Position numbers and translations under genes: made by a program
Assembly: GCA_036365145.1 (NCBI GenBank)
Contig: JAEOAD010000055.1
Span: forward strand, 4,363,501 to 4,427,500
Length of the DNA stretch: 64,000 bases
Direction: 5' to 3'
DNA from: Orientallactaga sibirica
Lineage: Eukaryota; Chordata; Mammalia; Rodentia; Dipodidae
The notes under the pieces: generated by a model
What the model was told of the DNA's origin: nothing
Database searches by the model: none
What the model saw: only the letters and a program-made list of their open reading frames with translations
In this document: positions 54,000 through 63,784 of the stretch, piece by piece
Position numbering within the stretch: position 1 is the first letter of the stretch
Layout: every line of letters starts with the position of its first letter

Positions 54000-54670
54000 A
54001 TGCAGAGTGTGGACCTTAGGAAGCCCACAGACCTCCTGTCAGAATTGACTCTTGCTCTGAGCTCCTGTAGGGCCCAGCTTGGCACAGGAGTTATGATCAT
54101 GCCTCTGGCACCACACTGTCTTATCCCAGCCTTGGCTCAGCTCCTTATTATCTGGGTGCCCTTGTACAAAATTTCAAATTCACTGTATTAGTTTCGTCAT
54201 ATGTACAGGTCGTACATGAGTCATATGACCATTTAGATTTCAAAATAATCCTGAAGAATATACAGAGCAGTATCAAGGACAAAGCAAATATTATGTGTTA
54301 GCTACTGCGTTTGTTACAACCAGTTTAACTCTTGGGATAAATCTGTTTTGTCCACTTATTTTTTAATTTTTTAAATTCTATTTTTAATTATTTATTTGAG
54401 AGAGAGAGATACAGAACTAAACAGGTAGAGAGAGAGAGAAAGAGAGAATGGGAGTGCCAGGGTCTCCAGCCACTATAAACAAACTCCAGATGCATGTGCC
54501 CCCTTGTGCATCTGGCTTACGTGGGTCCTGGGGAGTCGAACCTGGGTTCTTTGGCTTTGCAGGCAAGCACCTTAACTGCTAAGTCATCTCTCCAGCCTTG
54601 TTTTGTCCACTTCTTTACCTACAATAATAATATATGACACATAGTAGGGGTTTATTAAATATATATTACA
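54000..54670 (+). mobile_element. MIR split by a SINE
   Basis: 'ctggcaccacactgtcttatcccagcc', 'agtttcgtcatatgtacagg' before and 'acacatagtaggggtttattaaatatat' after the SINE are consecutive MIR parts. Confidence 0.62.
54358..54598 (-). mobile_element. ID-type SINE nested in MIR
   Basis: Perfect duplication 'tgttttgtccactt' (54344-54357, 54599-54612). Confidence 0.95.
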
Positions 54671-54809
54671 AAATGAAATGAAATGAAAACTACTATTAGG
54701 TTAAAAAATGGGAGCTATGCTATTCTATTCTGTATTCCCAACTTTGAACTTAAGTTTTACCCTGCAGTAGATGTTCAATTCATTTTTGTTGATTCTCATG
54801 CAAAGTGAG

Positions 54810-55170
54810 TGTAGCAGACAGCTTCAGGTTTGCTGAGAAGAACTTCCAGACCAGGCAAAGTTATGGAGGAAGGGATATTTATTGAAGCTTAAAGATCCAG
54901 GGGAAGTTCCATAATGGCAGAAGAAGCTGGCCTGCCTTCACAGGTCCAAGCAGTGAGAGAGAGCAAAAGCCACAAGCCAAAAGCCACACACACAGCACAC
55001 CTCAGAACTCCAGCTAGGCACACTGTATATCTTTACAATGGAATCTCAAACCCACCACCACACCTTAAGATCTGCCCAGTGACATTGCCTCCAGACAGGT
55101 GGCTGCAGATGCAAACTACAAACTAATAAAACACTGAATATATTGGGGGACATCTATTCAAACTACCACA
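54810..55170 (-). mobile_element. Solo LTR, copy D of the 355-bp family
   Basis: TGTAGC...CTACCACA on the plus strand. Flanking 5-mers gtgag and gtggg match at four of five bases. Confidence 0.9.
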
Positions 55171-55289
55171 GTGGGCCTGTTTTTTATTTCTTTCTTTTTT
55201 TACATTCTCTCTATATATACATATATGTAGCCAAGGCTGGCCTTGAACTTGCCATCCTACTTCCTATATCTCCTGGTGCTGGTAAAATG

Positions 55290-55533
55290 ACTTTAATTTT
55301 TTTTTTTTTTAGAGAGAGGGAGAGAGAGACAGAGGGAGAGAGAGAGAACTGGTGCGCCAAGGCTTCAGCCACTGCAATCAAATTCCAGATGCTTGTGCCA
55401 CCTAGTGGGCATGTGCGACCTTGCACTTGCCTCACCTTTGTGCATCTGGCTTATGTGGGATCTGGAGAGTCAAACATGAGTCCTTAGGCTTCACAGGCAG
55501 GCATCTTAACTGCTAGGCTATCTCTCCAGCCCA
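55290..55533 (-). mobile_element. ID-type SINE, Lb form
   Basis: Clean Lb copy: 'gccacctagtgggcatgtgcgaccttgcacttgcctcacc'. Ends 'gctaggctatctctccagccc'. Confidence 0.92.
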
Positions 55534-55624
55534 AATGGTTTTTGTTTATTCAAGTATTGTAGAAGTGTTGGAAGGGGACTGCCATAACTATGCCCAGCTG
55601 TAAAAGACCAAGAGGAGCAGCACA

Positions 55625-55700
55625 GGTTAGTAATGCAATGGAGAACACATCTGATTACAAATCAGAAGAAATACCTTGAGACTCCTAAACTCACTTAACC
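55625..55700 (+). pseudogene. Possible tRNA pseudogene (tRNA-like cloverleaf relic)
   Basis: Exactly 76 nt. Acceptor strands 55625-55631 and 55694-55700 pair at six of seven positions, one a G-T. The anticodon stem TCTGA/TCAGA is perfect around loop TTACAAA (anticodon position ACA). A four-pair T arm encloses a loop of about seven. The D stem is lost and the B box is not intact. The anticodon arm and following AGA resemble tRNA-Arg (TCG/CCG type) with CpG decay. Low confidence. Confidence 0.35.
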
Positions 55701-55828
55701 CACAGCCACCTGATACATTTAGGTTGCGGTTTTCCTTGTGCTTGTGAAATGATACACGTTTCATGTGAAGAAAAATGGATTAAGGTTTGGATTTCTTCAT
55801 CATTTTGGGAAGTAGTAAAAAGTTTTCA

Positions 55829-56055
55829 GGGCTGGAGAGATAGCTTAGTGGTTAAGGCACTTGCCTGCAAAGCCAAAGGACCCAGGTTCAATTCCCCAGG
55901 ACCCACGTAAGCCAGATGCACAAGGTGGCACATACGCCTGGAGTTCATTTGCAGTGGCTGAAGGCCCTGGTGCACTCAATCTCTCTCTCTCTCTATCTGG
56001 CTCACACTCTCTCTCAAGTAAATAAATAAAAATTTAGAAAGTATTTTAAAAATTT
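55829..56055 (+). mobile_element. ID-type SINE, S form
   Basis: Near-consensus head 'gggctggagagatagcttag', tail 'aagtaaataaataaaaattt'. Confidence 0.92.
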
Positions 56056-56069
56056 TTTTAGTAAGAATC

Positions 56070-56393
56070 TTGTTGCCAGGGAAATGGCTCCATAAGAAAA
56101 CACACTTGCTGTGCAGCATTAGGACCTAAGTATTATCCTGGCACCCACAGAAAAGAAAGCTGGGCATGGCTGTGCACACCTGTAACCCCAGTGCTGAGAG
56201 GGGCAGAGATAAGAAGATCCCTGGGGCTCACTGGCCAGCCAGTTTTACTGAAAATTGGCAAGAGCTCCAGGTTCAGTGAGCTGCCTGTCTCAAGGGAATA
56301 AGGTGGAAGAGTGACAAAGGACACTCAATGTTCTCCTATGGCCTCTGCATTTGTACACACAGGTTACATGTATCTGCACATACATACATGTGC

Positions 56394-56424
<31 letters not shown>

Positions 56425-56425
56425 A
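56070..56425 (+). mobile_element. RSINE1/B4-type SINE
   Basis: ID-like start 'cagggaaatggctccataag', B1-like part 'gctgggcatggctgtgcacacc', then the RSINE1 body 'tggccagccagttttactg...gctccaggttcagtgag' and terminal (CA)n (56396-56424). Confidence 0.78.
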
Positions 56426-56485
56426 GATCTATCTGGTTGACAACTTTTAAATTTGGGTTCCTATTTGTTAATTGAAATGGGAATA

Positions 56486-57008
56486 CAGGTGTTAGAGAGG
56501 TGGCTGAGTGGATAGAGCACTTAAGCTGGAGGACCTGAGTTCAGATCCCCAGCACCCACATAAATGCTCACTGGGCCAGGCATGGTGGTGCACGCCTTTA
56601 ATCTCAGCACTTGGGAGGCAGAGATAGGAGGATCACCGTGAGTTTGAGGCCAGCCTGAGACCACATAGTGAGTTCCAAGTCAACATGGACTAGAGTGAGA
56701 CCCTACCTCGAAAAGCCAAAAAAATAAATAAATAAATAAATAAATTTTTAAAAAATGCTTGGTGGGTGAGACCACCCACCTGTACTCCCAACACTCTTGG
56801 ATGCAGAGATAGAGGGTCCTTAAAGCAAGTTGGTTAGCTAGACTAACGGAATTAGCAAACTCTGGGTTCTAGTGAGAGACCATGTCTGAGTAAATAAAGG
56901 GAAGAGCTATTGAGGACAACACCCAGTGTCAGCCTCTGGCGCGCGCGCACACACATGCACACACATGTGTGTCCACACACATATGAACATGCATACACAC
57001 ACACATGA
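56486..57008 (+). mobile_element. RSINE1/B4-type SINE split by B1
   Basis: 'tagagaggtggctgagtgg', 'cagatccccagcacccac', then after the B1 'ggttagctagactaacgg...cctctggcgcgcgcgcac' and a CA-rich end. Confidence 0.8.
56575..56752 (+). mobile_element. B1 SINE nested in RSINE1
   Basis: 'gccaggcatggtggtgcac' to (AAAT)n tail. Host motif 'aaatgct' is repeated at both edges. Confidence 0.92.
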
Positions 57009-57014
57009 AAAAAT

Positions 57015-57112
57015 TAATACAGATGTGTCTTGACTTATTATGAGGTTACATCTAAAACTCATCCTAAGCTACCTCCTATTGTAAATAAAGCTGCTATAAA
57101 TATTCTTTTTAA
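57015..57112 (-). mobile_element. L1 3'-region, antisense (segment 1)
   Basis: 'attgtaaataaagctgctataaatattc' is the antisense L1 text normally continuing into 'ttgtacaagg'. That continuation is found at 58016 beyond the SINEs. Confidence 0.65.
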
Positions 57113-57128
57113 AAAATTTATTTATGCT

Positions 57129-57280
57129 GGGTGTGGTAGCACACGCCTTTAATCCCAGCTCTCGGGAGGCAGAGGTAGGAGGATCGCCATGAGTTCAAGG
57201 TGAGCCTAAGACTACATAGTGAATTCCAGGTCAGCCTGAGCTAGAGTGAGACCCTACCTCAAAAAAAAACAAACAAAAAA
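57129..57280 (+). mobile_element. B1 SINE, nested
   Basis: 'gctgggtgtggtagcacacgcc' to 'gagaccctacctc', with a CAAACAAA tail into which the next SINE inserted. Confidence 0.92.
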
Positions 57281-57282
57281 AA

Positions 57283-57545
57283 AGGCTGGAGAGATGGCTT
57301 AGCGGTTAAGGCGCCTGCCTGCTAAGCCTAAGAACGCTGGTTCCAATGTCCAGGTCCCACGTTTAGCCAGATGCAAAGTGACGCAAGGGCGCAATGCTGC
57401 ACTTGCCCACAAGGGGGCGCACCCATCTGGATTTCGTTCACAGCAGCTAAGAGACTGCTGGCGTGCCCATTTCTGTCTCCCTCTCCCTCTCTGTCTATCT
57501 CTCTCTGTCTCTCTCTCCAAAAATAAAAAATAAATAAAAAATAAA
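57283..57545 (+). mobile_element. ID-type SINE, La form, doubly nested
   Basis: Near-consensus La copy: 'gtgacgcaagggcgcaatgc...cacaagggggcgcacc', inside the tail of the nested B1. Confidence 0.92.
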
Positions 57546-57774
57546 TAAAATTTATTTGTGAGCAGAGACAGATAGAAGAGAGTCAGAGAGAGAGAGAGTC
57601 AGAGAGAGAGAGAGAGAGATTGGACATGCCAGGGCCTCTAGCCACTGCAGATGAACTGCAGATGCATGTGCATCTGGCTTACATGGGTATTGGGAAATTG
57701 AACTGGGTCCTTAGGCTTTGCAGGTAAGCACCTTAACCACTAAGCCATTTCTCCAGTCCTGAATAGTGTTTCTT

Positions 57775-57783
57775 TTTAAAAAT

Positions 57784-57826
<43 letters not shown>

Positions 57827-58014
57827 TTTGAGAGAGATCAAGAGGCAGAGAGAGAGGGAGAGAATGGGCAAGCCAGGGAATCCAGCCACTGCAAACGAAC
57901 TCCAGATGCATGTGTCCCCTAATGCATCTGGCTTACGTGGGTCCTGGAGAACCAAACCGGGGTCTTTTGGCTTTTCAGGCAAACACTGTAACTGCTAAGC
58001 CATCTCTCCAGCAC
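57775..58014 (-). mobile_element. ID-type SINE, (TTTA)n tail
   Basis: About 12 ATTT units. Flanked by tgaatagtgtttct-like and tgaatattcttgt-like L1 text. Confidence 0.9.
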
Positions 58015-58015
58015 C

Positions 58016-58390
58016 TTGAATATTCTTGTATAAGGTTTTGTGGACATATATCTCCAGTTCTCCTGGTATACATTTAAGTATCAATTTGCCAGGTCATATG
58101 ATAACTTTGTTTAGCATTTTGAGGAAATGCAAAAGTGTTTGCAAAGCTGATCCCCATTTTACATACCAGCATTATATGAGGGTTCCCATATTCTTGCCAA
58201 CACTTGTTATTGTTGTTTTTAAAGTTTAGCCATCCCATCCTAGTGTGTGTGAAGAAACATCTCTATTTGGTTTAGATCTGCTTTCTCTAGTGGCTGATGT
58301 TGCTGAACATCTTCCTGTGTATTTACTGACCATTTGTCTGTCTTCCTTAAAGTCTTGGTAGAAATGTCTTGATTAGATCATTTGCCGATT
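58016..58390 (-). mobile_element. L1 3'-region, antisense (segment 2)
   Basis: 'gtatacatttaagtatcaatttgccaggtcatatg', 'gctgatgttgctgaacatcttcc', 'gaaatgtcttgattagatcatttgcc' follow antisense L1 in the correct order. Confidence 0.72.
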
Positions 58391-58399
58391 TTTTTTTTT

Positions 58400-58611
58400 T
58401 TTTTGAGTTTTTTAAAAATATTTTATTAGTTATTTATTTATTTTAAACAAGAGAATGAGAGCAAGAGCACAAGACAAAATTGGTGCATCAGGGCCTCCAC
58501 CCACTGTAATCAAACTCCAGACATGTGTGCATCCGGCCCACGTGGGTCCTGGAGCATGTGCAACCGGGGTCCTTAGGCTTCTTGCAATCATTTTGTGCCA
58601 TCTTCCAGCCC
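58400..58611 (-). mobile_element. ID-type SINE, unusual body variant
   Basis: Body contains 'taaacaagagaatgagagcaagagcac' instead of the usual (GA)n. Head changed ('cttccagcccc'). Confidence 0.75.
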
Positions 58612-58743
58612 CGATTTTTTTTTTTTTATTTGGGACCTGGCCTCTTTTTTTTTTAAACAAGAGAATAGCAAGAGCACAAGACAAAATTAGTGCATCAGGC
58701 CTCCACCCAATGTAATCAAACTCCAGACAATCTCTCCAGCACA
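58612..58743 (-). mobile_element. Partial duplicate of the preceding SINE
   Basis: Shares the same unusual 'taaacaagagaat...gcaagagcacaagacaaaatt' block, then jumps from 'caaactccagac' to 'aatctctccagc'. Confidence 0.78.
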
Positions 58744-58757
58744 ACCTTTTTCACCCC

Positions 58758-58760
58758 CAT

Positions 58761-58803
<43 letters not shown>

Positions 58804-58952
58804 TTTGGTTTTTTTGAGGCAGGGTCTCACTCTAGCCCAGGCTGACCTGGAATTCATTCTATAGTCTCAGGGTGGCCTTGAACTCACGGCGATCCTCCTA
58901 CCACTGCCTCCCAAGGGCTGGGATTAAAGGCATGTGCCACCATGCCTGGCTT
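58758..58952 (-). mobile_element. B1 SINE with (TTTA)n tail
   Basis: About 12 TTTA units (58758-58806), then a near-consensus reverse B1. Confidence 0.92.
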
Positions 58953-58979
58953 ATTATTTTTTTTTAATAAGAAAATTTT

Positions 58980-59178
58980 CCAGGTTGGGGAGGTTGCTCA
59001 GTGGTTAAAGCTACTTTCTTGCAAAGCTTGATGGCCCTGTTTCAATTCTCTAGTACCCATGCAAAGCCAGTCTTACAAAGTAGCACATGCATCTAAAGTT
59101 CTTTGCTGTGGTAGAAGGCCCTGGTTCACTCATGTACTCTTTTCTCTCTCTGTCAAATAAATATTTTTTTAAAAAGAC
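58980..59178 (+). mobile_element. ID-type SINE, diverged
   Basis: 'ggttggggaggttgctcagtgg', 'ttctctagtacccatgcaaagcc', tail 'caaataaatattttttta'. Confidence 0.82.
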
Positions 59179-59199
59179 TTTTTTCCTATTTTTGTTATT

Positions 59200-59345
59200 T
59201 TATTTTATTTTATTTTTTGAGAGGATCTTGCTATGTAGCTTAGCTGGCTTAAACTCAGTATGTAGCCCAGGACAGCCTTGAACTTGTCAACATTTTGCCT
59301 CAACTTCTGGAGTGCTGAAATTATAGTTTTGAGTCACCACACCCC
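59200..59345 (-). mobile_element. Old B1-like SINE
   Basis: (ATTTT)n tail, 'gagaggatcttgctatgtagc' to 'gagtcaccacaccccagc'. Confidence 0.7.
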
Positions 59346-59377
59346 AGCTTTTTGTTCATGTATCTTCTATTAGCTTT

Positions 59378-59746
59378 TAACTTTCTATGTAGCTGATGAT
59401 GGCCTGACCTTGTCTTCCTCATCCTCTTGTCTCCATCATTTGAGTGTTGGAACTACAATCATTTGCCACCATGATTTTTAAAATTTTAATTATTTATTTA
59501 TTGGAGAAAGAGAGAGAAAGGAGGAGGAGAGAATGGGCATGCCAGGTCCTCTAGCCACTGCAAACGAACTCCAGACACATGAGCCACCTTGTGCATCTGG
59601 CTTACGTAGGTACTGGGGAATTGAACTTGGGTCTTTCGGCTTCACAGGCAAGTGCCTTTACCACTAAGCCATCTGGCCAGCCTCACATCCTGGGGATTGA
59701 ACCTAGGGCTTCATACATGCTACCAATTGAGCTACATTCTCAGCAC
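59378..59746 (-). mobile_element. B4-like SINE split by an ID-type SINE
   Basis: Reverse B1 part 'tatgtagctgatgatggcctgacc...tttgccaccatga', then, after the insert, a reverse ID part 'ctggggattgaacctagggc...gagctacattctcagcac'. Confidence 0.65.
59480..59681 (-). mobile_element. ID-type SINE nested in B4
   Basis: Near-consensus reverse S copy ending 'ctaagccatctggccagcc'. Confidence 0.9.
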
Positions 59747-59847
59747 TTTTGCCCATTCTTTAATTGGGTTGTCATTGAATTATTGAGTTGTGATATTGAG
59801 TTGAGTTCATTATATAGTGTAGATGTGAGTTTTCATGTCATACATAA
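59747..59847 (-). mobile_element. L1 antisense (segment 3)
   Basis: 'ttgcccattctttaattgggttgtc' directly continues the L1 text that stopped at 58390 ('catttgccg'). Confidence 0.72.
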
Positions 59848-61256
59848 TGTGGTGGTTTGATTCAGGTGTTCCCCATAAATTTAGGTATCCTGAATGTTAG
59901 GTTCTCAGCTGATGGAGATTTGGGAATTAATGCCACCTGGAGGCAGAGTATTGTTGGGGGTGGGCTTATGGGTATGATAGCCACTGTCCCTTTGCCAGTG
60001 TTTGGCACACTCTCCTGTTGCTATTGTCCACTTTATGTTGGCCAGGGGTGATGTCCACCCTCTGCTCATGCCATCATTTTCCCCTGCCACCATTGAGTGT
60101 CCCCTCAAGTCTATACACCAAAATAAATTCTTTTTTCCCAAAAGCTGCTCTTGTTCAGGTGATTTCAACCAGCACTGTGAACCTGACTGCAACAGTACAG
60201 ATGGTACCAAGAGTGGGGTTGCTGCTAGACACCTGACTTTTAGCTTTGCCCTTTTGGAGCTGATTTTCAAGAGGAATATAGAAGGATTTGAAACCTTAGC
60301 CTAAGAGATGCCTTGCAGTGCTGTAAGTACAGCTTGATGGACTATTCTGCTCAGAGTTGAAAGACCTGAATGCAGTGGAGAGGTTTGGACTGTGAGAAAG
60401 AGTTTGGCTTACTGAGGAGTTTGTGAAAGAGCTTTGTTATGGACTGAGCTGAGAAAAGCAGTTTGCATAGAAATGGACTGGTGTGAGCAGAGGGATATGG
60501 CACAGAAAGAGGCTTGCTGTTATATCCGTGTCCTGAGAACTTTTGTGCTCAGGGGTCCTGCAAAGTTTGCTTTATTCCCCCTGGATTAACAAATTGGACT
60601 GTATTGTGAATAAGAAATGCAGAGGGGGATATGGTCTTGTTTTGGAAACAGAAATGAAAGGTTTGCTGGTTTGCCTACATGAGATCTGATGGAGCCATGA
60701 GGATGAAATTGCAGTGCTGTCCATGAGAGCTGCAATTCCCAGATGAAGTTTTGAGATTAGGCCAGCTGGTTGAATTACCTGACTTTTCACTGACTAGGGT
60801 TGCCTTGGAATTACAGTGTTTGATGTTTTCCCTGTTTAAATCTTTATTGGTTGAAAGTATGCCCAATGCCATCTTTTACAGTGAGAATTTATTCTGTGCC
60901 ATTATGGTTTTTTTTTATATTTTGTTAAAATACCTTGGATTATGGGGAATTGAATTTTGAATATTTGTGGTTATCAGTTTATGGGAACCAGGGTCAGAAT
61001 GTGGTGGTTTGTCTAATTTCATTCTTTTGTTCCCAGCTGATGGGGATATGGGTTGTGCAGTGTATTGTTGAAGCACCATTTGTTAAAGACTGGTCCACCC
61101 TCTGCTCATGCCATTTTTTCCCCTCTGCTCATGCCATCGTTTTCCCTTGCCATCATGGAGCATCCCTTCAAGTCTGTAAGCCAAAATAAACCTTTTTTTT
61201 TTTTTTTTTTTTTCCCCAAAAGCTGATCTTGGTTGGGTGATTTCAGCCAGCAATGG
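59848..61256 (+). mobile_element. MaLR retrotransposon with both LTRs
   Basis: 5' LTR 59848-60194 (TGTGGTGGTTTGATTC...CTGCAACA). A tRNA-primer-site-like 'tggtaccaagagtggggtt' follows. About 0.8 kb of non-coding interior comes next, then a 3' LTR from 61000 (TGTGGTGGTTT...) whose second half matches the 5' LTR ('ccaccctctgctcatgcc', 'ccaaaataaa'). The first half of the 3' LTR is replaced by mixed sequence, and its last 20 or so bases are missing. No gag or pol frame, as usual for MaLRs. Inserted in antisense L1. Confidence 0.85.
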
Positions 61257-61645
61257 CTTGTCTTGTCTTTTTGCCTTGATGTCATTTTCAAAAGTTTTGT
61301 TTTAATGAACTTTCATTACTTGTGCTTTTTGGTGTTTTATTTAAGAAGCCATTTCCTAATGCAAGGTTATAAATATTTGCTTTTATGTTAACTTCTGAGA
61401 ATTTTATAAGTCCTAGCTTTTACATTTAGGCCTACATTATATTTGAATTGAATTTTGAATATTGTGGCAACAGGAGTCTAATTTCATTCTTTTGCACAGG
61501 GATATGTTGTCCCAGCACCATTTGTTAAAGACTATTTTTCCCTTACAGGCTTGTCTTGGCCTCCTTGTCAAAAATCTACTGACCAGAAAAGGTAAAGATT
61601 TACTGCTGGACTCTCAAATCAATTCCACTGATCTATATGTCTGTC

Positions 61646-61676
<31 letters not shown>

Positions 61677-61865
61677 GTTTTATAGGGTCTAGTATTATGA
61701 CCTGTCTTGTCTCAGGGTTCGAACTCTGGATCCTTTATAGTATTAAAGGTGCGCCACCACGCCCGGCTTTCAGATTATTATACTGTCTTGCTTACTCTGG
61801 CTTTATTTTTTTTTTTAATTTCAAGATACTTTTGGCAATTGTAGGTCTCTCACATTCTCATGTGT
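61257..61865 (-). mobile_element. L1 antisense (segment 4)
   Basis: 'gtctaatttcattcttttgcac', 'cccagcaccatttgttaaag', 'ccactgatctatatgtctg' and 'tacttttggcaattgtagg' are antisense L1 ORF2 C-terminal text in the right order. A shortened B1 interrupts it. Confidence 0.75.
61645..61768 (-). mobile_element. Internally shortened B1
   Basis: T/G-rich tail, 'ttatagggtctagtattatgacc', then 'ctcagggttcgaactctgg' and 'gtgcgccaccacgcccggc'. About 40 bp of the middle are missing. Confidence 0.7.
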
Positions 61866-62284
61866 TGCTTTTATGCTCAGTGGGGAAGGTGTTTAGAAAA
61901 ATGCCCTCTCTCTATATTTGCCTCTCTCTCTCTTGTTCTAATATATATATGGGCAAAGAAAGGAAAACACAAACATTGCTGAGAGAAGTATGTAATTCAT
62001 TTTGTTTTCTGAGTGATTCTTCTGGGCATATCTTTTCTCCTGAGTGGCAGAATTTTGCCCTCCTAAATTCTGTTCACATCATGGCATATTTCTACTCCCT
62101 ACTGTTTATGAACCCTGTTCATGGCATTAACCCAGGACAAACCTCAACTTCTTTAAGGCATTTGTATGCTCAGGGGTTCTTTACACGTAGTGGGTCCAAC
62201 CACCCATTATTTATGCCTAGAAAAGCATTACCACACTCTCATTGTGGTTGCTACACTGTTTTAATTGCCTTCCTCATAAATACT
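61866..62284. other. Unique sequence
   Basis: A 219-codon open frame (61637-62296) runs through L1, B1 and this segment. It is a composite and not a gene. Confidence 0.5.
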
Positions 62285-62500
62285 GCCTGCCTTTAATCCC
62301 AATGTGTGGGAGGAGGAAACTGAATCCCCCAGCAAACTGGCTAGCTAGACCAGCTGAATCAGTGAGCTGTGGGCTCAAGTGAGAGACTCTGCCTTAATGA
62401 AATAAAGAAGACAGGAACAGAAGAAGATACCCAATGTCAACCTGGCCTCCACACTTGTGCCCACGTGTACACACATGGAGCTCAAACACACATACATCTG
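62285..62500 (+). mobile_element. RSINE1 3' part
   Basis: 'tttaatcccaatgtgtgggagg', 'ggctagctagaccagctgaatcagtgag', 'ctggcctccacacttgtgccc'. The ID-like start is absent. Confidence 0.75.
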
Positions 62501-63026
62501 CAAGAAAAGAAAGGAAAATAAACTAAAAAACGTAAACACCAAAAACCAAACCATCCAATCAACAAATAGAGAAATGAATAGAAGATTCTCAAAAGAACTA
62601 CGAATGACAAATAAAAATAAGAAAAAATGCTCAACATTCTTAACCATCAGAGAAACACAGCAATTCAAAACTACACTGAGATTCCATCTCACCCTAGTCA
62701 GAATGATTATCATCAAGAAAACAAACGCTGGCAAGATGTGGGGAAAGAAGAACCTTTCTTTATACACTGCTGATGAAAATGTAAACTAGTGCAGCCATTA
62801 TGGAAATAGGTGTGAAGGTTCCTAAATATATACACACACACTCTCTCTCTCTTTCTCTCTAAAAACAGAGCCACCATATGATTTAGTCATATCATTCTTG
62901 GGTAGATACCCCTAAAGGATCTAAGTCAGCAAACCACAGAAATACTTGGGCATATCCTTATTGCTGCACTAGTCACAATAGCCAGAATGGAACCAGTCTA
63001 GCTGGATGAATGAATACAGACAATGT

Positions 63027-63198
63027 GGGGCTGGAGAGATGGCTCAGTGCTTGAGGCACTTGCCTGCAGAAACCTAACAACTCAGACTCAATTCTCCAGT
63101 ACCCACATAAAGCCAGATGCACAAAGTGACACATGCTCATGCTCCCATTCTCTCTGTCTCTCTCTGCTTGCAAATAAACAAAAAAATTTTTTAAAAAA
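63027..63198 (+). mobile_element. ID-type SINE with body deletion
   Basis: Head intact ('ggggctggagagatggctcag'). 'gtgacacatgc' jumps to 'tcatgctcccattctc', omitting 'gtctggagttcgtttgcag'. Confidence 0.88.
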
Positions 63199-63208
63199 AG
63201 GAAAGAGA

Positions 63209-63355
63209 AGGCCAGGTGTAGTGGTGCATGCCTTTAATCTCAGCATTCAGGAGGCAGAGGTAGAGGATCACTGTGAGTTGGAGGCCACCCTGAGATGACA
63301 TAGTGAATTCCAGGTCAGCTTGGGCTAGAGCAAGACCTTACCTTGGGGGGAAAAA
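63209..63355 (+). mobile_element. B1 SINE
   Basis: 'aggccaggtgtagtggtgcatgcc' to 'caagaccttaccttgg'. The flanks repeat 'aaaaaaaggaaagaga'. Confidence 0.92.
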
Positions 63356-63365
63356 AAGGAAAGAG

Positions 63366-63584
63366 AGCTGGAAACATGGCTTAGCCATTAAGGTACTTGC
63401 CTGCAAAGCCAAAGGACCCAGGTTCATTTCCCCAGGACACATGTAAGCCAGATGCACAAGGTGACACATGTGTCTGGGGTTCATTTGCAGTGGCTAGAGG
63501 CCCTGGTGTACCCATTATTTCCCTCCCTCTGTCTCTCGCATATAAATAAATAAATAAAATATTTTTAAAAAATAAAAAAGAAAA
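63366..63584 (+). mobile_element. ID-type SINE, S form
   Basis: 'gagctggaaacatggcttag' to a 'taaataaataaataaaat' tail. L1 text resumes immediately after. Confidence 0.9.
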
Positions 63585-63784
63585 TGTGTTAGATAAAAAT
63601 TTTATTCAGTTGAAAAATTGAATGAAATTATTTGTAGAAAATTAGATAAAGTAGAGATCATCATGTTAAGTGAAATAAGTCAGACTAAGACAAATAGTGC
63701 ATATTTTGTCTCATATGTGGAAAAATATATATCTATGTTTAAGGTATGTGTAGAAAAGAAATTATGTGGGAGTCAGAAGAGGTC

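Larger units (their letters stand above)
57113..57758 (-). mobile_element. ID-type SINE carrying a B1 and an ID-type copy
   Basis: The host tail 'aaaatttattta' reappears as 'aaaatttatttgtg' after the two inserted SINEs. The host then runs to 'actaagccatttctccagtcc'. Confidence 0.87.

Noticed and set aside
48590..61195. Several AATAAA motifs that could be gene polyadenylation sites
   Set aside because: They lie within LTRs or SINE tails. Only the one at 4031 fits a host gene end.
61637..62296. 219-codon open frame
   Set aside because: Spans an L1 remnant, a shortened B1 and unique DNA. A chance composite.
408..63584. Pol III A/B-box-like motifs at many sites
   Set aside because: They belong to ID heads of SINEs and are not functional tRNA genes. 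Only 55625-55700 departs from the SINE pattern.
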